Assembly (NCBI GenBank): GCA_002733415.1
Contig: NVVR01000009.1
Coordinates: forward strand, 21,600 to 85,599
From: Kordia sp.
Lineage (GTDB): Bacteria; Bacteroidota; Bacteroidia; Flavobacteriales; Flavobacteriaceae
Direction of reading: 5' to 3'
DNA: 64,000 bases
Part shown: positions 9,173 through 18,351 of the stretch, piece after piece
Layout of the letters: each line of letters starts with the position of its first letter
Position numbering within the stretch: position 1 is the first letter of the stretch
Notes under the pieces: generated by a model
Databases searched by the model: none
What the model was told of the DNA's origin: nothing
Seen by the model: the letters and a program-made list of their open reading frames with translations, nothing else
Position numbers and translations under genes: made by a program

Positions 9173-9628
9173 ATGATCACTTGGAAAGATGTAATTCATT
9201 TTGCCGTAAATGGCAATCCAACTCCAGATAAAAGAGTAGAAAAAACTACTAATGAATGGGAAACTATATTAACACCTGAGCAATTCAGAATTACACGAAA
9301 TAAAGGAACTGAAGCTCCACACAGTGGTGCTTTATGTAGCAGCCATGAGCTAGGAAAGTATGCCTGTGTTTGTTGTGATACCTTATTGTTTGATTCTAGT
9401 ATAAAATTTGAATCTGGTTCTGGGTGGCCTAGTTTTACAGCTCCAATTAAAGAAAACGCTATTCATTATATAAAAGACGATACCTATGGAATGGTTAGAG
9501 TTGAAGTAACCTGTAATACTTGTGACGCACATTTAGGACATGTATTTCCTGATGGGCCTAAACCTAGCGGATTACGCTATTGTGTCAATTCTGAAAGTAT
9601 TAAAATAGAGAAGAATACCAATGAATAA
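9173..9628 (+). CDS. msrB: Peptide-methionine (R)-S-oxide reductase MsrB
   Basis: 151 aa. Two zinc-binding Cys pairs (CVCC and CNTC), the substrate motif ESGSGWPSF, GHVFPDGP, and the catalytic Cys in RYCVNSESI are all present. It reduces methionine-R-sulfoxide in oxidised proteins. No signal peptide is seen, so it should be cytoplasmic. It overlaps the msrA start by 8 bp (translational coupling), and selO follows 64 bp after msrA, making a small redox-repair operon. Confidence 0.97.
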   Translation: MITWKDVIHFAVNGNPTPDKRVEKTTNEWETILTPEQFRITRNKGTEAPHSGALCSSHELGKYACVCCDTLLFDSSIKFESGSGWPSFTAPIKENAIHYIKDDTYGMVRVEVTCNTCDAHLGHVFPDGPKPSGLRYCVNSESIKIEKNTNE

Positions 9629-10157
9629 AATAAAGCATGAAATAGCCACGTTTGGTGGAGGGTGCTTCTGGTGTACAGAAGCAATTTTTCAGGAAATTGA
9701 TGGTGTATCAGTCGTAAAATCAGGATTTAGTGGTGGTACTGTTCCTGGAACACCTACTTACAGAGAAGTGTGTTCTGGTTTAACTGGTCATGCTGAAGTA
9801 GTTCAAGTGTATTTTAACCCTGTAGTAATTTCTTATAAAAGCATTATTAATATATTCATGACAACTCATGATCCTACTACTTTAAACCGTCAAGGAGCTG
9901 ATATTGGAACCGAATATCGATCAATTATTTTATATCATAATGAGATACAAAAAGAAGTTTGCCTTGAAGTTATTAAGGAAGTTTCTGAATATTTTCCTGA
10001 TAAAATTATTACTGAAATAGTTCCGTATGAAATATTCCATGAAGCAGATTTGGAACATCAAGAGTATTATAAAAACAATAAAGGAAATAGATACTGTAGT
10101 ATCGTTATTGATCCTAAACTTGCACGATTACGTAAGTTTTATGCTAATCAACTATAA
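9621..10157 (+). CDS. msrA: Peptide-methionine (S)-S-oxide reductase MsrA
   Basis: 178 aa with the GGGCFWCTE motif near the N-terminus (catalytic Cys at about residue 15), plus the family segments GVSVVKSGFSGG, YREVCSGLTGHAE and HEADLEHQEYY. It reduces the S-epimer of methionine sulfoxide, complementing MsrB; the two ORFs overlap by 8 bp. The length is normal for the cytoplasmic form. Confidence 0.97.
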   Translation: MNKIKHEIATFGGGCFWCTEAIFQEIDGVSVVKSGFSGGTVPGTPTYREVCSGLTGHAEVVQVYFNPVVISYKSIINIFMTTHDPTTLNRQGADIGTEYRSIILYHNEIQKEVCLEVIKEVSEYFPDKIITEIVPYEIFHEADLEHQEYYKNNKGNRYCSIVIDPKLARLRKFYANQL

Positions 10158-10221
10158 AGAAAAACATCAAACTAAAAGATTAATAAAAGACGCGTAAAAC
10201 TATATAAAACAACAAACTACA

Positions 10222-11796
10222 ATGCAATTAAAAATAACAAACACTTTTACAAAGGACCTTCCTGCTGATCCATTATTAGAAAACACCAGAAGGCAGGTTT
10301 CTGGTGCTTGTTATTCGTATGTTACTCCTAAAACGACAAAGAAACCTCAGCTTGTTCACACAGCAGATGAAGTTGCTTCAGTATTAGGGATTACAGAAAT
10401 AGACCTCAAATCAGAAGAGTTTCTAAATATATTTACGGGTAATACAATACTAAAAAACACTACGCCCTATGCTATGTGTTATGGTGGGCATCAGTTTGGT
10501 AATTGGGCAGGGCAACTAGGTGATGGTAGGGCTATTAATTTAACTGAAGTTGAGCATGATAATAAAAAATGGACTCTACAATTAAAAGGAGCTGGCGAAA
10601 CACCATATTCCAGAACTGCGGATGGTTTGGCTGTTTTACGCTCATCTGTAAGAGAATACTTATGCAGTGAAGCAATGTTTCATTTGGGAGTTCCTACTAC
10701 TCGTGCATTATCATTAGGATTATCAGGCGATGAAGTTTTACGAGATGTATTGTATGACGGACATCCTGACTATGAAAAAGGCGCTATTGTTTGCAGAGTA
10801 TCCCCTACTTTCTTACGTTTTGGAAGCTATGAGATACATAGTTCTCGAAAAGATTACAATACTTTAAAAACACTCGTAGATTATACTATAACACAACATT
10901 TCCCTGAAATAACATCACGAAATAAAGAAGACTATTTACAATTCTTTAAAGCAGTTACCGATAAAACCTTAGAAATGATTATCCACTGGCAACGAGTAGG
11001 TTTTGTGCATGGCGTTATGAATACCGATAACATGTCTATTTTAGGATTAACGATAGATTACGGTCCATACGGCTGGCTAGAAGGGTATGATTTTGATTGG
11101 ACCCCTAACACAACAGACAAGCAACATAAGCGTTACCGTTTTGGTAATCAACCCAATATTGGCTTATGGAACTTATTACAGTTAGCAAATGCGTTATTTC
11201 CGTTAATTGAAGATGCAGCAGCTTTAGAAGAAATATTAAATGGTTATAACGAAGAATTTCATCAAAAATACGAACAAATGATGAAATCGAAATTAGGGCT
11301 TACTACTGATAACACAAGTGATAAAGAGCTAATTAAAGAATTAGAATCTAATTTACATTTGTCAGAAACGGATATGACTATCTTTTATAGAAACCTATCC
11401 AATATAAACAAGAACAACCCTATAACAGATGACACATCGTTTTTAGCGTCAGTATTGGATTCTTTTTACAATCCTGAAGAAATTACTGGTACTGTATTAG
11501 AACGCTGGGAAAAATGGTTTAAAAGCTACACACAAAGATTACAAGAAGAAACTATTACTGATCAAGAACGTAAAATAGCTATGGACACCGTAAACCCAAA
11601 GTATGTATTGCGAAATTACATGTCGCAGTTAGCAATTGACGCCGCTGACAAAGGTGATTATAGTTTACTAGATAAACTGTATATGATGTTAAAAAACCCT
11701 TATAAAGAACAACAGGAATATCAAAAATGGTTTGCAAAACGACCAGAATGGGCGCGTCATAAAGTTGGATGCTCTATGCTTTCATGTAGTTCATAA
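10222..11796 (+). CDS. selO: SelO (YdiU) protein adenylyltransferase
   Basis: 524 aa. Typical SelO motifs are YGGHQFGNWAGQLGDGRAI, QLKGAGETPYSRTADG, LRSSVREYLCSEAM, GFVHGVMNTDNMSILG and DYGPYGWLE. SelO is a pseudokinase-fold enzyme that transfers AMP to Ser/Thr/Tyr of target proteins and is linked to oxidative stress. Eukaryotic SelO has selenocysteine close to the C-terminus; here the chain ends CSMLSCSS, with Cys at the matching place, as usual in bacteria. Placement after msrB-msrA supports a redox role. Confidence 0.95.
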   Translation: MQLKITNTFTKDLPADPLLENTRRQVSGACYSYVTPKTTKKPQLVHTADEVASVLGITEIDLKSEEFLNIFTGNTILKNTTPYAMCYGGHQFGNWAGQLGDGRAINLTEVEHDNKKWTLQLKGAGETPYSRTADGLAVLRSSVREYLCSEAMFHLGVPTTRALSLGLSGDEVLRDVLYDGHPDYEKGAIVCRVSPTFLRFGSYEIHSSRKDYNTLKTLVDYTITQHFPEITSRNKEDYLQFFKAVTDKTLEMIIHWQRVGFVHGVMNTDNMSILGLTIDYGPYGWLEGYDFDWTPNTTDKQHKRYRFGNQPNIGLWNLLQLANALFPLIEDAAALEEILNGYNEEFHQKYEQMMKSKLGLTTDNTSDKELIKELESNLHLSETDMTIFYRNLSNINKNNPITDDTSFLASVLDSFYNPEEITGTVLERWEKWFKSYTQRLQEETITDQERKIAMDTVNPKYVLRNYMSQLAIDAADKGDYSLLDKLYMMLKNPYKEQQEYQKWFAKRPEWARHKVGCSMLSCSS

Positions 11797-11836
11797 GTGA
11801 TTATTTTTAAGAACATAATCTAACTAAAACCTTAAC

Positions 11837-11869
11837 AAGCCATTACAACACATTGTGTAATAATGGCTT
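11837..11869. terminator. Hairpin between convergent genes
   Basis: AAGCCATTA pairs with TAATGGCTT, with an inner ACAC/GTGT pairing. It sits between the ends of selO (+) and the FAD oxidase gene (-) and may serve both, though neither side has a strong T-run. Confidence 0.55.
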
Positions 11870-11883
11870 ATCTCCTACAATTT

Positions 11884-13281
11884 TTATGCAGGTCCTTTTA
11901 TTGGTTTAATATTCTGATTTACTTTAAATAAGTTATTAGGATCATATTGCTGTTTGATTTCTACCAAACGATTATAATTATGCTTATAACTTGCTTTAAC
12001 TCTGTCTTGCCCTTCATCCATCATAAAGTTTGAGTACGCTCCACCAGATGAATATGGGTGTAATGCTTCCCAATATGCCTTACACCAATCGGTAATTTTA
12101 GAAGCATTATCAGGATTTGGATCAACCCCTACAATTACTCCTGCATATTTTGCATCTCTATATGCCCAAGGCGTATCTTCATTCCCTACTCTACTAGCTG
12201 CTCCACTTATTGGGTATAAATGCATTTGGGATAATGGTGTTGGAATTGTTGACCCGAATTTTAAATGCTGTGCCCTAACATCTTCTCCTAGCTCATTAAA
12301 AAAGTCTGCTCTCCAATACCATTGTAATCCTGGAGGCATTAAACCATCAAAGAGTGTTTGTATAGCTGGATATGGCATTTCCCCTACATGATCAAAAACA
12401 GGATTTAAATCACGTACTGACTTGAATAGTTTATCAAATTCTTCTTGACTTCCTGTATAACACCATACGATTCCACAATATTTATTTCCATGTAAAAAAT
12501 CAGGAAATGGAGCTCCTGGAATAATCATCGTTGCTATAAAACCATTTAACTCATCCGGAGCATTGTTTATAAAATTATGATACCACTCCATTATTTCTTC
12601 CGTCTTTTCTATAGGCCATAGTGTAGGTCCTCCAATAACCGTACTTACAGGATGTGCTTGAAATTTGAATGAAGTAACAATACCAAAATTTCCTCCACCA
12701 CCACGAATAGCCCAAAATAAATCTTTATGTTGATTTTCACTTACCATTACAAAACTACCATCCGCTAAAACCATATCAGCTTCGAGTAGATTATCGATTG
12801 TAAGCCCGTATTTTCTTGAAAGGTGACCAACTCCTCCTCCAAGGGTTAACCCACCAACGCCTGTAGTTGAAATTATTCCAGCTGGAACGGCTAAACCAAA
12901 AGGATGTGTCGCATGATCGACTTCTCCCCAAAGGTTTCCTCCACCTACTCTTACGGTACTGTTTGAGGTATCTACCCTAACAAACTTTATACCTGATAAA
13001 TCAATCACTAAACCCTCATTACAAAGCCCTAAACCACCTCCATTATGTCCACCACCTCTTATGGCGACCAGTAAATCATTTTCTCTCCCAAAATTCACTG
13101 CTGCAATAACATCGGCAACATCTACACACATCACAAACATACCAGGATGTTTATCAATCATTCCGTTGTATACTTTACGAGTTTCATTATAGTTTGCATC
13201 TACAGGAAGGACTATTTTGCCTCTTAATTTACTTTGAAAAGTTTCAATACTAGCTGGATCAAGCTCTTTAATTGTTTTCAT
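11884..13281 (-). CDS. FAD-binding oxidoreductase, berberine-bridge-enzyme type
   Basis: About 465 aa from the ATG at 13281 (MKTIKELDPASIETF); an ORF start 13 codons upstream adds a tail not seen in the family. An N-terminal FAD_binding_4 (PCMH) domain has AIRGGGHNGGGLG, whose His is the usual covalent FAD attachment site, and TTGVGGLTLGGGVGHLSRKYG. The C-terminal BBE motif is present (YKHNYNRLVEIKQQYDPNNLF). The second FAD-linking Cys found in bicovalent members is absent (AVPAGIISTTG). Members oxidise sugars or secondary metabolites with O2; the substrate is unknown. No signal peptide is seen. Confidence 0.92.
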   Translation of the reverse strand: MKTIKELDPASIETFQSKLRGKIVLPVDANYNETRKVYNGMIDKHPGMFVMCVDVADVIAAVNFGRENDLLVAIRGGGHNGGGLGLCNEGLVIDLSGIKFVRVDTSNSTVRVGGGNLWGEVDHATHPFGLAVPAGIISTTGVGGLTLGGGVGHLSRKYGLTIDNLLEADMVLADGSFVMVSENQHKDLFWAIRGGGGNFGIVTSFKFQAHPVSTVIGGPTLWPIEKTEEIMEWYHNFINNAPDELNGFIATMIIPGAPFPDFLHGNKYCGIVWCYTGSQEEFDKLFKSVRDLNPVFDHVGEMPYPAIQTLFDGLMPPGLQWYWRADFFNELGEDVRAQHLKFGSTIPTPLSQMHLYPISGAASRVGNEDTPWAYRDAKYAGVIVGVDPNPDNASKITDWCKAYWEALHPYSSGGAYSNFMMDEGQDRVKASYKHNYNRLVEIKQQYDPNNLFKVNQNIKPIKGPA

Positions 13282-13798
13282 AATTATAATATAAATTTGA
13301 TTAATTTTAGCTAAACTCAAGTAGGTATAAGGGAAGGTGTATTTCCTAACTAAAATACTCTATGTAAGAAGGGTAAGTCAAAACATTCGTTAGAAAATGG
13401 TCACTTAAAGTTACTCATTCTTTTTGTATTAAATATATATTCTGAGAAATATTTTATCAAGGAGAAAAAACTCTAGCTCATAATTAGTCACAAATATTAA
13501 TGAAAATATTATTAACGTATAACAATAGATACAAGCAACAAACCTGTATACACAAAACATTCAATAAGGGATTACTACAGATTGTTAATAACAAGTGAAA
13601 TATACTGAAAAGGATAAATAATGGATGAAGATTGATATAAATAGACACACACGACATAAAGTTAGATGGTCTAACTTTCTTGCAGTTCATAACTGCAATT
13701 AAACTAAATTTATTAATTATTTTTAACGCTATTCGGAGTTTATTTCGGAGCCTAATTGTATAAATTAGAAATTAGGCAGAGTTTAGGTTCACGTAAAA
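13282..13798. other. Intergenic stretch without recognised genes
   Basis: About 520 bp between the FAD oxidase start and the helicase terminator. A 68-codon minus-strand ORF (13484-13690) is present but has no recognisable content and looks like chance. A short inverted pair (GCCTAATT near 13750 and AATTAGGC near 13770) makes a weak hairpin. Promoters for the leftward gene should lie near 13300-13450. Confidence 0.5.
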
Positions 13799-13833
13799 AG
13801 CTCCTAATAATTTATCAAAAATCATTAGGAGCT
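13799..13833 (-). terminator. Rho-independent terminator of the helicase gene
   Basis: AGCTCCTAAT pairs with ATTAGGAGCT around a 15-nt loop. On the minus strand it is followed by a U-run (plus-strand A-run at 13794-13798). It lies 20 bp after the helicase stop. Confidence 0.88.
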
Positions 13834-13852
13834 ATTTTTATATAGAATGGGA

Positions 13853-15202
13853 TTAATCTCTTTTCTTCTTTTTCTTAGGCTTTTTAATATCTGTATCAGC
13901 AACTGGTTTTTGCTGAGAAGCAATATAGCTTGCCAATAATTTTTCTATCAATTCATCCTTAGTTAAATGATGAAAAACCGTTTTTACTTTATCTTTTAAA
14001 GCCGGTGAAACATCACGATTAGGCTTGGTTTTAAACATTTTCTTCGCCCACAATACCGTATTATTTTCTTCAATACTTAAAGCATCAGGTTTTTTAAGTT
14101 CATTAAACTGAAGTCCTAGTGCCTCTTCAAAGTCTGGAATATGATCCAATTCCTCTTCTTGAATTACCGATAAAGATAAGCCCTTCGCTCCTGCTCTTGC
14201 TGTTCTACCACTACGGTGTACATACGTTTCAAACGTATCAGGCAAATGGTAATTTACTACATAAGAAACTTCCTTAACATCAATTCCTCTTGCTGCTAAA
14301 TCAGTTGCAACCAACGTATTGATATGTCCTTCCCTGAATTGCTCCATGATTCTATCACGAATTCCTTGAGATAAACTTCCATGCAAAGCCCCTGATGAAA
14401 AACGATTGATTGCTAAGTTTTTTGCTAGCTTATTTACTGCAGCTTTGGTTTTACAAAATATAATACCACGCTCTCCTTCTTTAGACGCTAAAAAATGCAT
14501 TAACACCTCTAACTTCTCAATAGGCTCAACAACTACAAAATGATGATCTATTCCTTGGTTTCCAACAGTATTCATGTCAGCACTTACTTGTGTGACATGT
14601 TTTGACATGTAATTCTGAATCAGCTGCTTTATCGTCCCTGGTAATGTAGCTGAGAACAATAAAGTCCTTCTTGTCTTAGGTAAAACTGCTACAATTTTAT
14701 CTAATCCGTCTTTTAACGAAGTAACCATTTCGTCAGCTTCATCTAACACTAAATAATCAGCTGTAGTTATATTAATTTCTCCACGTTTAATCAAATCAAT
14801 TAAGCGTCCTGGTGTAGCTACTACAACATGAGTAGCTTCTTTTAAGCGTTCTATTTGTGGCTTAATTGGTGTTCCTCCACAAATTGAGGCAATTGACATT
14901 TCTGGAAGGTTTGTAGCGTATGACTCTAAATTAGCAACAATCTGCTGTCCTAATTCTCTTGTAGGAACTAAAACAACCGCTTGAATAGTATTTTTGGTAG
15001 TATCAATTAATTGCAATAAAGGCAATCCAAAAGCAGCTGTTTTACCTGTTCCTGTTTTTGCCAATCCAACAAAATCATCTTTTTGACTTAGTAAAACTGG
15101 AATTGTTTTTTCCTGAATTTCTGTTGGCTCAGTAATATTTAAATCAATTAAACTTTTATTTATTGCTGAAGAAATCCCTAAATCAGAAAATGTTGTAGAC
15201 AT
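13853..15202 (-). CDS. DEAD-box ATP-dependent RNA helicase
   Basis: 449 aa. The Q-motif region is followed by motif I (AKTGTGKTAAF), Ia (PTRELGQQI), II (VLDEADEM), III (SATLP), V (ATDLAARGIDV) and VI (HRSGRTARAG). The C-terminus is a lysine-rich tail (KKPKKKKKRD) that probably binds RNA. It unwinds short RNA duplexes in ribosome assembly or mRNA decay. A cold-shock-domain gene lies upstream in the same direction, but a terminator and a repeat element separate them. A second DEAD-box gene is at 26034-27155. Confidence 0.96.
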   Translation of the reverse strand: MSTTFSDLGISSAINKSLIDLNITEPTEIQEKTIPVLLSQKDDFVGLAKTGTGKTAAFGLPLLQLIDTTKNTIQAVVLVPTRELGQQIVANLESYATNLPEMSIASICGGTPIKPQIERLKEATHVVVATPGRLIDLIKRGEINITTADYLVLDEADEMVTSLKDGLDKIVAVLPKTRRTLLFSATLPGTIKQLIQNYMSKHVTQVSADMNTVGNQGIDHHFVVVEPIEKLEVLMHFLASKEGERGIIFCKTKAAVNKLAKNLAINRFSSGALHGSLSQGIRDRIMEQFREGHINTLVATDLAARGIDVKEVSYVVNYHLPDTFETYVHRSGRTARAGAKGLSLSVIQEEELDHIPDFEEALGLQFNELKKPDALSIEENNTVLWAKKMFKTKPNRDVSPALKDKVKTVFHHLTKDELIEKLLASYIASQQKPVADTDIKKPKKKKKRD

Positions 15203-15262
15203 ATGTATTGTAATTATAAATTAGAAATAACTTGAACTTAGCATAAGATTTTTAAAATACTA

Positions 15263-15363
15263 TTCTCGATACAATTTTCTATTGAAAATCACTCGAACTG
15301 ACATGTTTTAAAAGTTCATTTCGTCAGATTGAGTGAAAATATGTAATAATTTTGTATCGAAAT
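15263..15363. repeat. Dispersed palindromic repeat, family B
   Basis: The left part (TTCTCGATACAATTTTC, ACTCGAACTGACATG) is matched in inverse by the right part (GTCAGATTGAGTGA, TTTTGTATCGAA), forming an imperfect palindrome of about 100 bp. Related copies lie at 20691-20790 and 55141-55201, all in gene gaps. Confidence 0.75.
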
Positions 15364-15398
15364 CTAGTAATTAACCTCCATCAAACTCAGGTTATAAA

Positions 15399-15428
15399 AA
15401 AATCCTATTTAATAAAAAATAGGATTTT
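15399..15428 (-). terminator. Rho-independent terminator of the cold-shock-domain gene
   Basis: AAAATCCTATTT pairs perfectly with AAATAGGATTTT around a 6-nt loop, 24 bp beyond the stop of the minus-strand gene at 15453. Confidence 0.85.
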
Positions 15429-15452
15429 AAAAATGTACTATTTATGTAGTAC

Positions 15453-15914
15453 TTATATTTTTTTAACTCTAACGGCGTTCATTCCTTTCATCCCTTTTTC
15501 AAGTTCATAAGAAACTTTGTCGTTTTCTTTAATTTCATCAATTAATCCACTTACGTGAACGAAATATTTTTCTTGATTTTTACTATCGATAATAAATCCG
15601 AAACCTTTTGAATCATCAAAGAAAGAAACCTTTCCTTCATTTCCAAAACCAGCATCATCCTCTTCTCCAGCAACCTTCTTAGGAATATAGATATCGATAC
15701 TCTCTAAATCAATCTCTTCCTTCTTTTTAGTTGGATCTGGCGGAGTATCAGTTAACTGTCCAAATTCATCAACATAAACTAACATATCTTCAAGACTCGT
15801 AGGCTTTACGGCATTTGCTTTACGTTCAGCTTTTTTCTTCTCTTTTATTTCACGTTTCTTTAAACGCTTTTTTTCTTTTTCAATCTTGTTAAATGTCTGT
15901 TGTGATTTTGCCAT
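15453..15914 (-). CDS. Cold-shock-domain protein with basic N-terminal extension
   Basis: 153 aa. The first 40 residues are a Lys/Glu-rich helix (KKRLKKREIKEKKKAERKA), followed by an acidic linker. The C-terminal CspA-type OB fold has GKVSFFDDSKGFGFI (RNP1), KYFVHVSGL (RNP2) and a terminal AVRVKKI strand. It is a nucleic-acid chaperone of the Bacteroidota type that carries an extra N-terminal helix. The helicase gene downstream may belong to the same cold or RNA-remodelling response. The leader (15915-16105) is long and AT-rich, as often seen for csp genes. Confidence 0.93.
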   Translation of the reverse strand: MAKSQQTFNKIEKEKKRLKKREIKEKKKAERKANAVKPTSLEDMLVYVDEFGQLTDTPPDPTKKKEEIDLESIDIYIPKKVAGEEDDAGFGNEGKVSFFDDSKGFGFIIDSKNQEKYFVHVSGLIDEIKENDKVSYELEKGMKGMNAVRVKKI

Positions 15915-16105
15915 TATTTACTCTTAATTTTGTTTTTTGTATTATATAATTATGAATTGAAAACACTTTGTTATGAGTGTTTTATCACTTCAATATACCG
16001 CAAATATAGGACTTTCCTACTAAAATTTGTTAAAAATTGTTAAACAAATTGTCAATTATTCATTCAAATGGGAGTAATCTAATAAATGTTAGCCATATCA
16101 TACAC

Positions 16106-16552
16106 TTAATTCGTTAAATTAGTTGCCCAATTAACATTTGCTTTTCTTATTAATACTTGTGGTTTTTTAGCTAACCACTTCTTATGTGTATTGATTAATT
16201 TGGAGTTATAAAACAAATACAACTTACCATCTCTTATCTCAAACGTTTTAGGATCTATCCCTACTTTCTTATTTTTTAAAGCAATAGCATACGCACACCA
16301 ACCTCCATATTGTGGAGTGTATTTTTCAGGGGTACTTTTAAATAGATTTAAATTTACTTCATTAGAAAATTTGAAATTTACATTATCATAAGTAAATGTA
16401 TATTCATCATTCCCTTTAAGGGTTTCATTGCTAAAATATGAAACTACATCATATCCATTGGCGACATAGCCCTTTTGAGTATTATATATTGTGTTTTGAC
16501 CGTATGATGTTACAGTTATAACAAACGTTATTAAATAGTATATTGTCTTCAT
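16106..16552 (-). CDS. Secreted YHS domain protein
   Basis: 148 aa with an N-terminal signal peptide (MKTIYYLITFVITVTSYG). The YHS-like domain contains GYDVVSYFSNETLKG, a strand with FKFSNEVNLNLF, and YGGWCAYAIA. YHS domains are small, sometimes metal-binding modules; function here is unknown. The gene begins directly after the DoxX stop codon (no gap), so the two are cotranscribed, and together with LysE they look like a small envelope operon. Confidence 0.9.
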   Translation of the reverse strand: MKTIYYLITFVITVTSYGQNTIYNTQKGYVANGYDVVSYFSNETLKGNDEYTFTYDNVNFKFSNEVNLNLFKSTPEKYTPQYGGWCAYAIALKNKKVGIDPKTFEIRDGKLYLFYNSKLINTHKKWLAKKPQVLIRKANVNWATNLTN

Positions 16553-16942
16553 TTAATTCTCAAATTTTCGTCCGATTACCGGAATGTCTTTTTTATAATT
16601 CCATAAGATAATACTGCTAACTACAAATACAAAAACTGCAGTATAAAATAGCACACCCGAATCTCCATTTACCGCTATCCCTAATTGCGTTAAATGCATC
16701 ATAATTGCTCCGCCAATGATTCCCATTGTTAATCCTGCACCTACCCAAACAGTTTTAGGAACTAGAAGTAATACTCCAGCAATAAGCTCTAATACACCAA
16801 TACCTATTCTTCCAACCGGTTCTAAACCAACTTTAGAGAATATATAAACACTATCAGGATGAGCGGCAAATTTAAACCGTAATGTTTGAATCAAAATTAG
16901 TGCGATTAAGATTCTAAATCCTAGTAAAATGTGTTTTTTCAT
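16553..16942 (-). CDS. DoxX family membrane protein
   Basis: 129 aa with four hydrophobic helices. GVLELIAGVLLLVPKTVWVG in the second helical pair is typical of DoxX/DoxD-like proteins. DoxX proteins are inner-membrane subunits linked to thiol or quinone redox chemistry in some bacteria, but the specific role is unknown. It abuts the YHS gene downstream and follows LysE by 33 bp. Confidence 0.88.
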   Translation of the reverse strand: MKKHILLGFRILIALILIQTLRFKFAAHPDSVYIFSKVGLEPVGRIGIGVLELIAGVLLLVPKTVWVGAGLTMGIIGGAIMMHLTQLGIAVNGDSGVLFYTAVFVFVVSSIILWNYKKDIPVIGRKFEN

Positions 16943-16975
16943 AAGTATACTGTTTTATGCTATTAATTAATTTAT

Positions 16976-17620
16976 TTAGTAGTTAATTTTTATTATTTGA
17001 ATTGCTGCTACAATTAATAGCAAAGTTCCTATTACTTTATTAATTGTTGTAGTAATTCCTTTTACTTTCATTTTGAGTATATGGCTACATTTCCCATAAC
17101 CATATAAAGTTATTGATTTCCCTATAAAAGCCCCAAAAAAGAACGTAGAAAGTAACAACAAGCCAGTGTTTATATTTAATAGAATCATTCTAGTACTTAA
17201 AAACGAAATAACTAATAGCCAATAAATTAAAACGGGAGGATTAAACAGGCCTAATAAAAACCCAAGCCCTTCTTTTGATAATCGAACTTTATTTTTGGTA
17301 ACGATACATTCTCCATTATCATCTTTAATACAGTTTTTTTTTCCAAAAATCAAGACAGTTCCTAAAACGAATAGTAGTAACACTATTATATATTCCAACC
17401 AGTAGTTCTGGGAAATAAACTCTTGAATTGTTTTAAAATAACTAATTGCAAACAATATTAATAACAACTCTCCTATTGCTGCTGGAAATACGATCTTTAA
17501 AGCACTTGATATATTTTCCTTAATAGTTGTATTTATAACAGCTACATTAACAGTCCCTAATGGTAATGCACCAATGATTGCTACTAATAAACCTGTGAAA
17601 AAGTAAAGAATTAAATTCAT
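16976..17620 (-). CDS. LysE-family transporter
   Basis: 214 aa with six predicted membrane helices. The N-terminal GALPLGTVNVAVINTTI corresponds to the family's conserved GPGP-like region, and the second half has GLLLGLFNPPVLIYW-type motifs (FLLGLFNPPVLIYWL). LysE proteins export amino acids or related metabolites across the inner membrane. It is the first gene of the LysE-DoxX-YHS run. The substrate is unknown. Confidence 0.87.
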   Translation of the reverse strand: MNLILYFFTGLLVAIIGALPLGTVNVAVINTTIKENISSALKIVFPAAIGELLLILFAISYFKTIQEFISQNYWLEYIIVLLLFVLGTVLIFGKKNCIKDDNGECIVTKNKVRLSKEGLGFLLGLFNPPVLIYWLLVISFLSTRMILLNINTGLLLLSTFFFGAFIGKSITLYGYGKCSHILKMKVKGITTTINKVIGTLLLIVAAIQIIKINY

Positions 17621-17687
17621 AGCTCATTGGTAGCAACTTTAGTTAGTTCCTTACAATGAAATTATAAATACTTTAATTTAAAACTGA

Positions 17688-18247
17688 TTAAATTTTACTT
17701 TTTAAATCAGGCAATACATCAGTTACAAACCATTTATTTTTTGCCTGCCAAATATTTTTTCTTGGTGATGGATGTGGTAATACAAAGTATTTTGGCAAAT
17801 AATCACCAAAATTAAACACTGTTTCAGTAAGGGTTTTCTTAGCTGTTTTTTTTAAGTAATAATCCTGTGAATATTTACCTATTAATAAAATAAAAAACAT
17901 CATTATTTATTTTATCCAATAATTTTGAATGCCATAACGGTGCGCATTCTTTTCTTGGTGGTAAATCACCTGTTTTCCCTTTTCCCGGATAACAGAATCC
18001 CATAGCAATTATAGCTGCTTTTTCAGCATCATAAAAATCTTCCATACTAATCCCCCATCCACTTTCTTAAATTTTCACCACTTTTATCATCCCACGGAAT
18101 ACCTGTTTTATGAACGACACTCCCTGGTGCTTGACCAATAATAATTATTTTACTGGCCGCACTTGCTGCAACAATAGGCCTAGGACCAAACGCTAAGAAA
18201 GCAGCACATTCTGTACATTTATGAATACGATTTAATAATTTTTCCAT
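17688..18247 (-). pseudogene. Uracil-DNA glycosylase family protein, two frameshifts
   Basis: From the ATG at 18247: a Cys-containing N-terminus (IHKCTECAAF), IIIIGQAPGSVVHKTGIPW (glycosylase GQAPG motif) and SGENLRKWMG. A G-run near 18050 then shifts the phase to ISMEDFYDAEKAAI, AMGFCYPGKGKTGDLPPRKE and KLLDKINND. A T-run near 17900 shifts it again to FFILLIGKYSQDYYLK and the C-terminal VLPHPSPRKNIW motif. All conserved parts are present, so one base fewer or more at each homopolymer would restore a full protein of about 187 aa. Either a recent pseudogene or sequence errors. Confidence 0.82.
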
Positions 18248-18351
18248 ATAGTTTAATGCATCAATAATTATATCAATGATATCTTAAATTATCCTTTCAT
18301 AAATATAGTAAATTTCTGTACTTTGCATACTATTATACTCAAACCATTCAA

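Noticed and set aside
13484..13690. 68-codon ORF on the minus strand
   Set aside because: No domain, no start context and biased Cys/Ile/Leu content; looks like chance in AT-rich DNA.
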